NCBI RefSeq assembly: GCF_020882245.1
Contig: NC_083598.1
Coordinates: forward strand, 32,463,858-32,527,857
DNA: 64,000 bases
From: Rhopalosiphum padi
Lineage: Eukaryota; Arthropoda; Insecta; Hemiptera; Aphididae
Reading direction: 5' to 3'
The stretch's first letter is position 1. Every line of letters begins with the position of its first letter. Shown here in pieces: positions 50,934 through 64,000 of the stretch. The position numbers were made by a program, and so were the translations under genes. Below the pieces are notes generated by a model. That model saw only the letters and a list, made by a program, of their open reading frames with translations. It was not told the origin of the DNA and made no database searches.

Positions 50934-52935
50934 TACCATAGTTTGTTTTCCGTTGTCTCAACACGAACGGCAATTCAATAACCCGTTGAAATCCACGTCC
51001 TTCTTTGTAAGTTCATTTGTATTTTGCAGGTAGTTTAATTAAACAGTCTGTCGGCAAAATTGCTACTATGCATGCATATATATATATATACATAGTCGAC
51101 AGTCGATATTGGACTCGTAATTCTTATAAAACACTATCGCAACTCACACGTCAGCCAGACACTGCGGTGACATTAACACACGATCTATAAAGAGTCTGAC
51201 AATATTATATTGTCCTTAAATCATTTAATTTAATTTGAGTTTTAGTCATGCGAATCGTGAAGATTATTAATTTATTTGATTGATATTGTAATTACGCATC
51301 AGAGCAGTATCTTTATGGCTTTATGAGTACACACATTATATAAAAACATTCAGTTGTTTTTAATCATTATGTTTATGATATAGTGTGCAATACAATATTG
51401 TCTTATTCACCCACGTTTAGTCACATTATGAAAATATAATACTCAATTATATCAACGATGTTCATTTTAAAAGTATATTGGAAAATTATTATAATTGTAT
51501 TTTCTAAAATTAATTACTTAAGACATTTTTAATTCTATTAAATTATAGTGAAGGCGAAATTCGGTAATATTTTTATTTTTAAGTTATTTATATTGAAATA
51601 GCTTTCAGCATAAGCTTCTAATGGATTTTTAATTAAAACTAAATTTAAGTTTTAAAAACTTGTTAGTGTGCTCATAATACCAAAGTGATATTTTTACAAT
51701 GGAAATAAAAGTAAAGAACTATTTACACCAGCCGCATGTATTAGCTTAGAAAAATTTCATTCAGCATAATCAATATGTTAATAATTTTATATAATATTAC
51801 GAATCGACCAATTATCAAACAAAAGGTTAGGTTAAAAGTAAAAAAAAATCTGTATTTGTACATTGGTTTTTTTTCAATATTTTAATTGTTATGCGAATAG
51901 TATGCAATTTTACATTGTAAAATCCCACATAATAAAAAAATTAAATAGTGTAAAAACTAACATAAAAATTCATTTAGAGTTTTACCTCTAAAATAAATAA
52001 TATATACAGTATTATTATATTTATTTATTAAATAAATACTATAGTATTAAAGTTAACAATTTAAAATCAATTCTGTTGAACGAAAATTTGCTATAATGAC
52101 GTTTGTAAAACAGATACATTTTGAAATGTTATAAGATATTGTAACGATAGTTAAATTACCCGTAGAAAAATAGGTTGTCTTATTACATTTATGTTTTTTT
52201 TTTAAAAAAAAGAACAAATTAATGAACATTTTTGTAACTTATCTATTTTAAATTTAAAAACAACAAAAATATTTCAGCAGTATTATGTATAATATAAAAA
52301 ATAATTTTAGAAGATTCAAACACATAATAATATTTAATGTATATCTAACCTATATCAGTGTTAACTTAAAAAGAACCAACAATTTAATTTTGTTTACATT
52401 TCATAGTAAATATTAAGAAATGAAATCAATATCCGAGGTAAGCTTTATACATATTATAAGATGTATCTTTTTTTTTAGAACTTCACAGTTCTAAATAATA
52501 AATTTTGCTAACCTAATATAAAAACTATACTTAATAAAATAATAAAAATATATGTAAAGAACTTGTTAATAATTTTAATTTAATAAAATTACAAGGTTGA
52601 CGAAATATTTTATTTAAGCTCAACCATAAAAAACCGACTGGTATTTGATCATTAAAAAAATCAAGTTAAATAAATAATAAGACCTGGGATACATGGGTTT
52701 CATTAAGTCTTACAGTTTATGAATAGTAACTAATTGAATATAATTACTTGACTAACCACACAAACCACATCAATATCCAACTTTTGTGCATATTTTATCC
52801 AATAAATTCAGTTTCATTAATATTAGTAAGTTAAATTTTAAGAAAATATAATGCATATTCGGTAAAACGATTCAATTCAACAATATTATTAAAAAAAAAT
52901 ACATCATAAAATACCTAGCAAAATCCGCAGTTAAC
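50934..52935. other. AT-rich non-coding DNA
   Basis: An acceptor-like TTTGTATTTTGCAG ends near 51030; joined after 50502 it would give an immediate stop codon, so it could be a terminal exon, but nothing else supports that. A TA microsatellite lies near 51076-51090. Otherwise low complexity. Confidence 0.6.
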
Positions 52936-53722
52936 GAGTTGTGTCTTGACGAAATTTTTCGTACACGAGTTGTGTCCCAACGATAAAAGTGGAGCACACG
53001 AGTTGTGTCTCAGTGATAAAAGAGGGATACACGAATTGAGTCCCAACTGTTTTATAAAGTTTTGCAAAAGTTGTGTGCTGATAAATTCAAATCGATATTT
53101 TTCACAAGAATAAAATATGTTGTTTCATTACATGGAATAAAAAAGTTTTTATAAATTTAAATCGAGAAATTTGTCCATAAACACCCCCACATATTATATT
53201 TTATAAGATATTTACTGAATACAATTTTTCGATTCTGTTCATTATTCTTATCGCGTGGAGATAAGATATACATGAAGCAATGACGAGTATATGAATTTTT
53301 ATACGAACTTTTTCATTTTTCGTGTAAGATATTATACATATTACATAATTTTAACTTTTTAATAGACAAATATTAACGATTTAAATTTATAAAAATTGTA
53401 TTATTTAAATGTTTGATTTATAAGTTATTTTAATAAAACTATTAATGTAGTTATTTTTATTTTGTATTTATATTTAATAGACGAAACAACGTTGATTTTT
53501 GTTAGATTAGATTACTATTGTAACTATAATAACATGACTTTTGTTATACAAACTTTTCCATTTTTCGTGTAAAATATTATAATATATAATAGACAAATTC
53601 TCGATTTGTATTTATAAAATTTGTTGGACATAATTCGTATAACCCGAAAAAACTGAGGGATTCAGCATTTGGGACACAACTCGTTGCAGCCACAAAATCA
53701 ATTCAATAATTCGACACGACCC
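52936..53722. mobile_element. composite repeat: tandem units in inverted arms
   Basis: On the left, four tandem units beginning GAGTTGTGTC or GAATTGAGTC start at 52936, 52967, 53000 and 53033 (period 31-33). On the right the same motif recurs in inverse orientation: TTGGACATAATTCGT (53624), GGGACACAACTCGTTG (53671) and TTCGACACGACCC (53709). Inside these, AAATTTAAATCGAGAAATTT (about 53156) is the inverse of GACAAATTCTCGATTTGT (about 53592), and a CATTTTTCGTGTAA block is duplicated in direct orientation (53320 and 53560). It looks like a foldback-type element whose arms carry amplified subterminal repeats. Exact ends and target duplication are not resolved, and no coding frame is present. Confidence 0.6.
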
Positions 53723-54073
53723 ATTGATTTTTTGCCTATAATATTAGGTAACAGTATTTATCATTTTAAAAATAAAGATAAATATTAAGAACTTGTTCCA
53801 TGTATAAAAGACATTTTTAACTCTCGGAACTCTGCTATATTTTAGACGCTCTGGTGCATTATATAGTATTTGATGAGGCTGGTGATTGGTGGAGCAAAAA
53901 CTTTTGTAATTGGGTTGTTTTTCGTGCTTCATATACGATACAAGTTCTCTTTATGTGTGCGTATAGATACTGAATTTCAAACGAGCGTACTCGTTATTCA
54001 TTTTAGTCCTCTCCACTAGAGTTTAATCGGGACGAAAATCATTAATACAAAATAAGCGTCTAAAATAAATTGA

Positions 54074-54080
<7 letters not shown>

Positions 54081-54107
<27 letters not shown>
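54081..54107. repeat. TA dinucleotide microsatellite
   Basis: Thirteen or more uninterrupted AT units. Confidence 0.95.
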
Positions 54108-54111
<4 letters not shown>

Positions 54112-57100
54112 CCAGGTAATATAAATACTTTAAAATCAATTTGGAAATATAAAACAAAAAATCAATAAACAATTCTAAAAAAAAATTGTTTTAAATCAAG
54201 AATTGAGGTAATTCTAACTGGGTATCTTTTAAATAACCAATCAATTAAATCAATAAAATATTGAATTTTTTACACTAATATCGGACAATATTATATTTCA
54301 TAGATTGCTTTAGTTATGTACAGCAGTTAATTTAGTTATGATTTCTACCCATAATGTGTTGAATTTGACTTAACGTATCCAACCGAATAATACAAATGTT
54401 ATAATAATAATAGTGTAAAATTACCTGATTGAAAAACCCAAAGTTACTTTGAAATAAAGCTAAAAAATATAATTTTAAACTTTTATAGTAGGTAATCACG
54501 TTTTACACTATTTTTAACTAAATATATATAAACATATAATTGTTATTATTATGACTGCTTTACCTGCTTTATTTGTTTTATTTTTCAAATAACAATACAA
54601 TATAATTTTAAGTATATGTAACAGCATTTTATCAGAAACCTTCGAAAATATTAGATTGAGTGTAGATGAGCCACAAAAAAAAGATGAAGTAAGCAATTTA
54701 AATTAAACGTAAATACATGTGCTTTGAAAACATTGAAACATTTTGTTGAGACTACTAAAACAGGTATAGGCCAGATGACGTTTTTCAACATTATTGAATT
54801 TGGAAAAGATCGTTGAAGATGCGGAAACAATATAAAACAAACTTTGATGACGGACATTTAAAAAATATATAATATTTATTAAATATTGAAGTTTATAAGT
54901 ATTAAGTATGTATATTATGTATTAAGTATGAAAATTCTGTATTTTAAATTTATTATTATTTTTTTTAATATTTAAAATATTTAATAAAACTTAATATATT
55001 GAAATTGTTTGATACATTATAAGACTTACTTTTGTCCCCTTTCTGAAGTTCAACATAACAAAAGTTAACTGTAATATAATTATATCAGCAATATGCATTT
55101 ATGAAATTTAATTAGGAAAACATGTAGGAAAATATCCTAAATATTGCGAGTATAATATAGAATCTTTACGTAATGTTAAATGTTAATTGGTCTCAAAATA
55201 ATAATTATTAATGCTAAATAATATAGGTTGTTCAATTTAAATTATATTTCTTTGTACATAATATCGTTTTAAATAATTTCTGTGCAAATTATGAATACGC
55301 GTGCACTATAATACGTGGTTGTATAAATGTTTAATAATTGCAGAAAATTGAAATTATTTAATGGACTGAAGGATTGCGTCGTATAAATAATTGATACTAA
55401 ATACCTAAAAACTGAAGAAATAGCGTGTTTCTGACCATTTAAAATTGAATTGAATAAATAGGTATGTATAGTTAAATGATGTCATAAATGTTTTAATTTT
55501 TTTTTTTTAGATGTAGTCATGTAGAATATTGCCGAAAAGACATCACAGTAGGTATAATACTGTGTTGGGTAATACTCAAGATAGGTACTAAAAAATGTTG
55601 TAGGTAAATAAAACCGAACGCCGAGACTGATATATTACGAATACCGTTATGTAACAGTGTCCCTGTGGGTAGTGAAATGAGATAACAAAGACATTTTTTT
55701 TTCGGAGAAATTTTATTAAAACTGTTTTATTTCGATTAATTTGTTACATTGATTATACTTTATACATGCCATCGAATTCAAACAACGTACAATATTCGTG
55801 TATTTCAAAATATATAAATACTTATTTTGTGATTTTATAATTAAAAATATTAAGTATATATATTTTTAAGGCTAAACACATTTTTATGAACAATTCTACG
55901 GGAATCTGTTTGTTGACTTAGCCTCCGTTCAATTAAAACAAATACATATATATATAGATAAAATCGTCATAATACAAAAACGCATTTTATGTGTCAAAAA
56001 GAAAAAAAGAAAAAAAAGGACCTTAGACAGAAAAGTGCCCAGCCACGACAGTTTCTTCGCGGACAATATAGTTGGTGTTGCAAATCGTTTTAATACATTA
56101 TTAATTATTATATTTAATTGCACGAGCGTTTGTTTTTTTTCAGAAAACCGGGATTCGGTTGACAACAGAGGACATCTGTTGTGATTAATCGAAACGGAAC
56201 AGAAGGATAAAAACACCACAATATGTCAACAAGCTGGTTATAATATTGTTATATTTGTTTGCTTACAGCATATTTCCCCGGTTCGTAAGCTGGGATCAAA
56301 TACCACCAAAACGTAATATAATATGTTACCGCGGAGTATCTATAAAGTTGCGGAATACCAATCATCGTGGAGGAACCCAACAGACTAAATTATTCAATAA
56401 GTCAAACAGTGTGTACAGATTTGCAAACAAAAAGTTTATCGTGTATACGGTGATTATTTTGGACGGTGCACGGTAAATAGGGGGGCGGAACTTTGAAGCC
56501 GAGTCGCAGAGATATAATATTATAATATATATATTATGGTTAATGAATGACTTACAAACAATTAATTAACATGATATTTTGTTTATTTTTTGTTTTGCTC
56601 AATATTCAATTCCTACTTGGATTTATTTTAGTTTTGACGGATTAACCGATAAATACTGGAGTCCCTAATAGTCACATTAACATTTTACACGTATTATTAG
56701 GTTCGACTTATAATAATGATTAAGAATCTGCATTTTATATAAACTACAAAAACCAATATTATGCGATGGAAATCATTTTTTAGTATTAATTTAAATATGT
56801 AATATGTAATTGTAGTATATGTACACAATCAGCAATGTTACAACACGTATGATAGTGTAATATTTATTAGGTACGCGACACCCCACTAAAAATAAAAAAA
56901 TAAAATGTGATAATACATTAAGTATAATCATTTTTATTATAAGCAATTTTTATCATTGAATTTTAATATAATACAATAATGAATAATAAATACATAATTT
57001 AAATTTATTATGTTTAATATAAAAATTATTTTTAAATTTAAATACTTAGAAATGAGTATCTAATCGTAAAATTTTCGTTTGTACCTATTCTCGTAGCTAT

Positions 57101-59377
57101 TATGTGCTGTACATTGCTCAGTACCGCATTGACAGTCATCATATTATATACCGATCAGACAACAAATAACCCATAATCGAAATAAAATAATACAAAAGTT
57201 GCTAATAAATAATAATATATTGTTATCCATTGTAATCTATGTCTTATACATAGAATTATTATTACACTATGGACTATGGTCCTATATTCTATAATAATTA
57301 CTAGTTAGACATAACATTGTTATTATTTGTAAAGATATCAAATACAACATAACTTAAGCATTTATCAATATTTATGGCTAAAATTATTTTCAATAGTAAT
57401 TTACATAAATCTTATGATATACAGTGCAATATATTTAAGGTAAGATAATCATTATTTGTTTTATATAATTTTAAGTTTTTTTTAAATAACATTTTTGAAA
57501 AACAAACATTTTTTTATAAATTGTTATCACTTAAATTTTTAAACTAACTTTTTTACATAATGTAATACATTTTTAATTAAATTTTTTGAAGCAGAATATT
57601 ATTTGGATCTATTACAGTTCAATTTTAGAAATATTATACTATGTTCATTAGTTATAAATATATTAAGTTTAGAAAAGCGGAATATTAACGGATCCAAAAT
57701 CCTTTGGAGCACAACTATATTGTTCAAAACCTGTTCATATAAAGTTTATATTATAAACTAATAAAATACTTAGAGCTCATAGACAACTCGTTAAAAATTT
57801 GATTCATATATTATATAAAAATACTAAAAAAAAAAATATTTTGCTTTAGAATAAGAAGTTAAAAATATGTTTTGATAAAAAGTTAAAAAAAAATGATAAC
57901 AATAAAAAATAGTAAAAATAATTATTTTTAACGAATTATGTTTTAGAAATATTAAGTGTTTTTTGTTAAATGGATCGCTTGGTGGTTATATGTGTATTTT
58001 AGATAATAGATTACCAAACAAGTGATAAACATTTTATATTTTATCAATAGTTTCGATGTATTTTGCATATTACAATAAACTATATAAGGTATTATAATAA
58101 AATATATTTATTTGATCTAAAAATCAACAAATTTATCTCATCTTCGATTGTGATTATAGGCAACTATTTTTGAAAAGCTTGTAATATAGATTGCCCCGTT
58201 AATAATGGTCTCATTTCTGTTCAACACGTTTTAATAATTAATTGTATCCAACCGTAAGATAATGAAAAAACAACTTTATTCTATTAATTTTGCACTCTTA
58301 ATTAACACAAAAACAAAATTCTTATAACAAGGGTAGGTAAATAAGCGGATAAAATGAACGAGTGAATGAATAACGACTTAGACGGTCTAAAATAATATTC
58401 TCGTTCAACAAAAAACAACACAGAATACACTCGTCATACACTGAAATGTTAATGTTATTTAGAAAGGGCTGTGAGAAAAGTGTTAATAATATGATCAGGT
58501 GGCAGTCTAGTAATTATGTTTCTTTTTATTCAGTTGAATAACAAAACCATTAAAATAAAAATGATAATATTTATCAGTTGATGTATTCCACGGAGGGCAA
58601 TTATTCTTTCTCCGTACCTATTTGTAATAATATATTAAAAGCTATTTTGTGTCCAACATTTAGTAATGATTATGAAAATAATAAATATAAAAAAAATATA
58701 ATATATAAACTAATTAAAATAAAACATGTAATTATTAGGCATAATAGCTTTTACCGCATTAATTTCTTCACGTGATAATTATTATAAGAGCTTTATTTTG
58801 AGGTTTTTGATTTTATTTTACGTGCAAATGCAAAATAATAAATTATAGACAAAATGTATACTACTGTCTAAAAACATGTAGATACCTTCATTGAAATATC
58901 AAACAATACCACATCCAGAATTTGATAATTTTGATAATAGCAAAGAACAATCATAATCGGGAACAATTAATCACAGTCATCTATTAGACGTATCGGTTAC
59001 TAATAATAATTGTTGTCATGAATGTTTGTAGGGATTAGGTGTCGTGTATAGAAAAACTAAATACGGAATTATTTCACAAAACTACTATTGATTAATGACA
59101 GCTTATTGACAATGGGTACATTATATCACATACAATAATTATTTGTTGCTGTTCCATGCTTAAAACTAATAATTGTCCTACATTAAACGAAACACTATCT
59201 ATTAATTATTATATTTTACAATATATTGATGGTTTTTGATTCCAAATTTACATATCTTAAACTAATTGATAATTGTTCAACATAACTAGTATAGTTTTAT
59301 ACTATTATAGTTATTAAAATATAAACATTATAAACATATAGGCACACGGTCAATAGGAAAGGCGCAGGCCTCGTTAA

Positions 59378-59425
59378 ATAACTAATAAGTTATTAGTTAA
59401 TAACTATTAGTTATTACTTATTATA
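59378..59425. repeat. AT-rich palindrome
   Basis: AATAACTAATAAGTTATTAG followed by a near-inverse TAACTATTAGTTATTACTTA. The unit AATAACTA and its inverse alternate, so the strand can fold on itself in several registers. Confidence 0.7.
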
Positions 59426-62400
59426 TAATATAATTAAGATGTTGTCCTGTCCTCGTGATACATACCTTAAAACGGGTGTATTTGGGAGAGTTATTCCATT
59501 CAAAGTCGCGTAATTGTTAAAAGAACTCGTTGGAAAAATAAAAACTTATAAACATCAATATGCATTGTTCTATCGAGAAAATAATAAGATGTGTATTCAT
59601 AAACGTTGTCGTTGTTTGTATATATACAAACAAGCCGAACCCGAAACGGGTGTTAGCAATATAATATGCATTGCACGCGACAGACACATTGTATCTGATA
59701 TGTATATGTTTAAGCGTTTAATCTTTACGGTAGATCGTGTGGCGTAGGATCCCTCACAAACGGAAATATTTTCCAATGTATCTCAATTTATTGTGTACCT
59801 ACTACCATACAACAGTATAACAATAATTTGTATAATAACCATATATTTTACTCGTACCGTGTCGTGTGTCTCTTGAATTGCTTGTACGTATTGTGCATGA
59901 TATTATGTAAAATAGTTTTTTACGTAATATTATATTATGCATTGTGGGATATAAATATAGGCAATATAGCGTTTGAATCGAAGAACGCACGTAACGTGTC
60001 AATTCCGTGCGCCCATCACGTCGTGTCAAAAAAAAAACAAATATTTTTGACATAAAAATACCCACCGACCGTTTCGTTTTTATTACATATTATTTTGAAA
60101 CCATTATAATAATAATATCGAGTTTTTGCGTTCGATGTTTATAATATCATTGGGAGAGGCCAACAGACGTACCTACATAATTATATATATATAGTGTTGT
60201 GTTCTGATGGCTATTCGCGTTATCGGATACTGTTTTTACTGTACACAGCAAAAGGTTGCCTATCTACCGTGAATTGAAATCATTACTAATCGGTATGATG
60301 ATGGTATTATTTTCCCGAAAACGGTGTCCGGTAGTTATCATCTAAAATTACTTAGAACCCATGTTGTTGAAAGTATCAGAAATATTTTATATTTAGCCAT
60401 CTATAATTAATACCGGTGTTTTTTCTCAAAAATATTTAATTCATTCCGCGTAACGATGCGTTATAATGGGAAATGTTTAAACAACGTGTTTATACTTTCT
60501 AGTACGAATCTCAAAACTTGAAGATAATATTAGATTTAAAATTATTTTTAAACTCAATATAAGTAAATGTACACATTCCATAATCATTTCATTACTTATG
60601 CAACGAAAGTATTCGTGTTGTTTAATAAATACAAATATGCAGATAATTTTCTAAAATAATACTTCATACAATATATTTGTAAGCCATTTATTCGTAACAA
60701 GAAAATAATGATACAAATCTCAATATAAATGAGTTCTGAAAAATGTATACATCGATTATTTCTTTCACAAAATGTTAGTTTTACTCAGTCTACGCCAATT
60801 TCATATTCCATCTTATTTTCTTTTGGATTTGTTTTTCTTTACATACAATTCATTATAATTTATTATTATTTTTTTTTAGAAAAACATTTTTAACATTTAA
60901 TGAAAAAATTAAATATTCCATTTTAATCAATTAAAATGTTGTTTAGTCAATTTCGATGTCTATATTACATATTATCTTATTACATCACAATAAAAAAATA
61001 ATAATTTTATAATTCTTACGCGTATATATTATTTTTAAATATCGCACGGTTCATGATACCTATTGTCATAGTACATTGAAAACATTCTATAAAATTATAT
61101 TTTTTTTTATACTCGTGATAAATACCATTATTCATCAAATAAACATTTATACAGAAAAAAGTGCAGTGTATGATATTATGTGAAAAGCGTTCATTATATA
61201 AAATATGTCTACCTCAAGTGGATCACTAATAGTAAAAATATTATGTAGTTAATTAAAAACGAATAAATAAAAAAATACGAATATAATATTTCAAAACAAT
61301 AACATAAATATGTAATAGGTACGCAATTCAAATTATTTAAATGAATCATTGCAGATACTGTAAACAATACGGGCTATGCCTATGATAGGTATAATTTTGT
61401 AATGAAAAATAACGAGAAATAAGTATGTCACAAACGAATGTAAAACTGTCATTTGAATTACATTAACGAACAGAACTTTTGTTTTGAATTAACATTATAA
61501 CAACATTGAACAAGTTATTGGTATCACTACAAAAAAGTTGGTTAATAATGAACTTGAAATACCAAAATCTAACGATCAGGCAATCGAAATGCATCGTTTA
61601 TGAGACAAACAAGGTTGGTAGAACATAAAATTGTTCTTGTTGCTTCAATACAAACAAAATCAGGTGACGTCAAAGAATTGTGTTATCTTTGTCTTGGGAA
61701 TACGTCAATAGCTGTCTCAGTGGAAAGACTTATATTTTGTTGCAAGAAGTGATTTTTTTTTCATTTTAACCACTAATGTAATTGGCAAACCAATATCGTT
61801 AAAACGTATTTTTGAAGACAATAATATATAAGGTAGACAATTATATCAATAAAATATATATATATAAATATATATATATGTGTATATCATATTATATGTA
61901 TTTAAATTATACACCCTTTTCTATATTTTTGCACTTGACATTTATAGTAGTTAAAATTCAAAGCTATAAATGACTACATTATTGTTTTATTTTTAACAAT
62001 AATCATTATTAAGGTTTAGTTCTACAAAATATGACTGCACACAATTATTATTATTATTTAAATTATTCAGTGGTATTTATGTACATAAATTATAATCACT
62101 ATTTCTGTTTTATTTGAAGTGTAAGAATTGTAATTACTTTTGTTTTCATTTTAGATCAAACATTTTATTATAGTCGAGCATTTTACGTCGTTCAATACAT
62201 ACGTGTTGAAAACTTGTAAATCGTTCCGTATTTATTGTTGATACTTTTTCTACTTTTAATACGTATTAAATAGTATTTTATTTTATATAATTATTCACGA
62301 AATAAAAAACTCTTCTATTTGATGTTTTTTTAAAAAAAACAAACAAGTTTAGAATTTCCACTTAACCTTCAAAAACCAATATTTATAATAATTAACAAAA

Positions 62401-62572
62401 TAAATAATTACACTTATTGCCGGACGCTTCCTGCTATCAGCCGGTAGACGGTAATTAGTCGGCACCGTTATCGTATTATCAGCTAATAATATATTACAAT
62501 GCAATTTCTAAAAACATATATTATTAACAAAACAAAAAAGTAAAAACCAAAACAATCAATGTCTAGACTAAA

Positions 62573-62767
62573 GTCTAACTCAAGGGTGCCCAATTTATTT
62601 TGGAAGCGGGCTATAATTGCAATTACATTTAGCTGGTGGGCCATGTTATGAACAAGACTTTATTAATAATAATTTAAAATGCCATAGACTATAGAGTATA
62701 TTATAGATGTTGGCGGGCAAATCCAAAAGCGTTGACGGGCCTGGGTTTGGGCACCCTTGGTCTAACT
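62573..62767. mobile_element. hAT MITE with perfect 8-bp target duplication
   Basis: The element proper is 62581-62759 (179 bp). It has perfect 13-bp terminal inverted repeats (CAAGGGTGCCCAA and TTGGGCACCCTTG) and is flanked on both sides by GTCTAACT (62573-62580 and 62760-62767). It is non-coding. The intact duplication suggests recent insertion compared with the other elements here. Confidence 0.92.
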
Positions 62768-62803
62768 ACATATCTAACTAACGATAGAAAAAAATCGTGT
62801 ACA

Positions 62804-62865
62804 GAGTGAGTCAAATGACGTATTTAACTCATCCGTTGAAATGGAGGATAAGCTTATACTTCTAA
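62804..62865 (+). repeat. repeat terminus abutting the LINE remnant
   Basis: TACAGAGTGAGTCAAATGAC resembles, at its first bases, the TACAGAGTGATTCA terminus at 30622 (reverse). It may be the end of another TA-type MITE whose other end was lost, or the sequence at which the LINE was truncated. Confidence 0.3.
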
Positions 62866-63660
62866 GAGAATACACCCAAACGAAACAATTCTTCAACCGA
62901 TATTCCAGTATCCAGTACTAAATCAATTTTTATAACTGTCAACAGATTCTCGCCACTCACTACAGAAAATGACAAAAACGAAAATACCACACATGACTTT
63001 CAAGAAAATGTTGCTGAAACCACTGATAACGCGCAAAATACAAAAACTATACTTTCGCACACCAATTTTTATTCGAGAAGTGCTGGATTTTATCAAACTT
63101 CGCAATCAATTTATTAATAAAATTGTTCTGAAAATTTCTCCTTAGAATTAAAAAAAAAAAAAAATTTTAAAATACAATCTAAAAAACCCGATTCATATCA
63201 AGAAACAATAAATTAACTAAAATAAAATAACGCACAGTATTATACATATCAATATCAAGTCGATAAATCTCTCCGTGTTGTAATTTAAGAACCTACGACA
63301 CCGGCAGTCGAAATTAGAATAGTTTTTGAAGAAATAGACTTTATAGTCCATCAAGTAATTAACGTTCTTAAAAACCAACAAAAGTCAAACTGCCAACGCA
63401 TTTCGTTGATTTAGAACCAGCATTATTCAATAACAATATATTTAGTCGAATAACAATACCTAATTCCAAAAAAAAAATATAGGAACCACACTAACGTAAC
63501 GACATATAATGCTTTAAGTGACAAGACTATGGCTATTCGAAAAAATACTGTTCATATCTTCCACGATGTACCTGCTGCAAAGACAATCATCTGATCTCAT
63601 CAACTGTAGTAAGTCAAATGAGGCACTAGCCAAAAGTGCTATCTGTTGAAGTCGGTCATG
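62866..63660 (+). pseudogene. decayed Jockey-type LINE ORF1 (gag-like, zinc knuckles)
   Basis: The plus-strand translation, followed across at least two frameshifts and several stops, matches the layout of Jockey/X-element ORF1 proteins. In order it shows a variable N-terminal part with VNRFSPLTTEND, a frameshift, then TPIFIREVLDFIKLRNQFIN, a PRE_C2HC-like region (PDSYQ, NNAQYYTYQYQVDKSLRVVI, TPAVEIRIVFEEIDFIVHQV) and zinc-knuckle remains (QDYGYSKKYCSYLPRC, KDNH). In the first knuckle the second Cys position is a TGA stop and the His is Tyr; other knuckle Cys are changed to Thr or Ser. ORF1 binds element RNA as a chaperone; the ORF2 reverse transcriptase would lie beyond the window. The frame is interrupted at about 63660 by an insertion and resumes at 63887. 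Confidence 0.8.
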
Positions 63661-63886
63661 GTTTTCTAATTTTCATGGGGTGCCCAAAATCCCAAAATTA
63701 TTTAATTTATAAGCAAAATGAAAAAAAAAATATTCAACAAAGCATTACATAAAAATGATAATTTATATTTATATTTCTATACATGTACGAGTATAATATT
63801 AACGTATTGAATATTTATATTTTATTTATTTCATAGGGTGCTCCAGCACCGTAGCACCCCAATAGTCGGCGCCCATGCATCCAGTG
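63661..63886 (-). mobile_element. about 226-bp insertion inside LINE ORF1
   Basis: LINE-like coding stops at the GGTCATG near 63660 and resumes at 63887 with NYKVCRVYKQLQR. The intervening DNA is AT-rich in the middle. At its right edge it carries a GC-rich end which, reverse-complemented, begins CACTGGATGCATGGGCGCCG, with GGTGCTACGGTGCTGGAGCA shortly after. A related GGGCACCCCATGAAA phrase lies at the other side. It looks like a small non-autonomous element, but no target duplication could be fixed. Confidence 0.5.
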
Positions 63887-64000
63887 AACTACAAAGTATG
63901 CCGAGTATACAAACAGCTCCAACGATTCCGCAATCCAACCACGAAAAACTCAAATCCAACTTAAACAATAATGCAAGTACAAATTTTGTAAATTATATAA
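63887..64000 (+). pseudogene. LINE ORF1 continuation, runs off the window
   Basis: AACTACAAAGTATGCCGAGT translates as NYKVCRVYKQLQRFRNP in the same orientation as the upstream ORF1 remnant, matching the last knuckle (H-x-A-N-Y-K-x-C) and the following basic V-Y-K-x-L-Q-R segment of Jockey ORF1. An in-frame stop follows within about 10 codons. The rest lies past 64000. Confidence 0.7.

Larger units (their letters stand above)
53723..62572. other. AT-rich non-coding DNA
   Basis: No supported gene in nearly 9 kb. It contains a TA microsatellite (54081-54107), an AT-rich palindrome (59378-59425) and mixed patches at 56020-56500, 59440-60070 and 61490-61750 whose frames look like chance. Reverse frames at 54514-54857 overlap each other and have no recognisable domain. 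Confidence 0.6.

Noticed and set aside
59514..60065. Overlapping frames of 75-87 codons on both strands
   Set aside because: Mutually overlapping, without domains, start context or codon bias; consistent with chance in a mixed-composition patch.
1..64000. Bacterial, viral-capture or CRISPR-like content
   Set aside because: No direct-repeat arrays with unique spacers, no dense operon-like coding and no ribosome binding sites; the composition is uniformly insect-like.

Overview
The window reads as AT-rich insect nuclear DNA, most likely from an aphid (Hemiptera: Aphididae). This is inferred from base composition, abundant small DNA-transposon derivatives, a MADF-domain reading frame and a decayed Jockey-type LINE of kinds I associate with aphid genomes. 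I see no operons, ribosomal or tRNA genes, CRISPR arrays or bacterial signals. Almost all long reading frames are chance or shadow frames; most of the 64 kb is intronic or intergenic.

Left end (1-3770): a mosaic of element remains. There is a TATA-containing LTR-like leader with a possible primer binding site, a reverse-strand MADF-domain frame broken at a 13-base homopolymer, the integrase tail of a Gypsy-type pol, and a GC-rich Pro/Ala-rich third frame behind a splice-acceptor-like tract. A 45-bp inverted repeat (688-732 / 3725-3769) encloses everything except the LTR-like leader.

Middle (3771-62570): AT-rich DNA dotted with MITEs whose ends and target duplications can be read directly: a near-palindromic TA-flanked element (7890-8560), an hAT MITE (10845-11031), a TTAA-flanked piggyBac-like MITE (25535-25898) and a truncated relative (20261-20572), a TA-flanked MITE (29676-30023), solo MITE ends, and a composite repeat with tandem arrays in its inverted arms (52936-53722). 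The only strong GC-rich island is at about 14380-14960. It has wobble-position GC bias and splice-like signals on both strands and is the best candidate for a host-gene exon. A 67-bp segment at 40554-40620 has near-ideal splice sites and an open frame; two more exon-like segments lie at 50209 and 50395. At 41224-41476 (minus) is a broken C-terminal piece of a transposon-derived integrase-like protein.

Right end (62573-64000): a perfect hAT MITE with an 8-bp target duplication, then a heavily decayed Jockey-like LINE ORF1 (PRE_C2HC region and zinc knuckles) interrupted by a roughly 226-bp insertion and resuming to the window edge.

I could not identify a novel complete biological system. The points most worth testing are the GC island plus downstream exon-like segments, the third frame behind the pol tail, the MADF/inverted-repeat unit, and the tandem-armed element near 53 kb.
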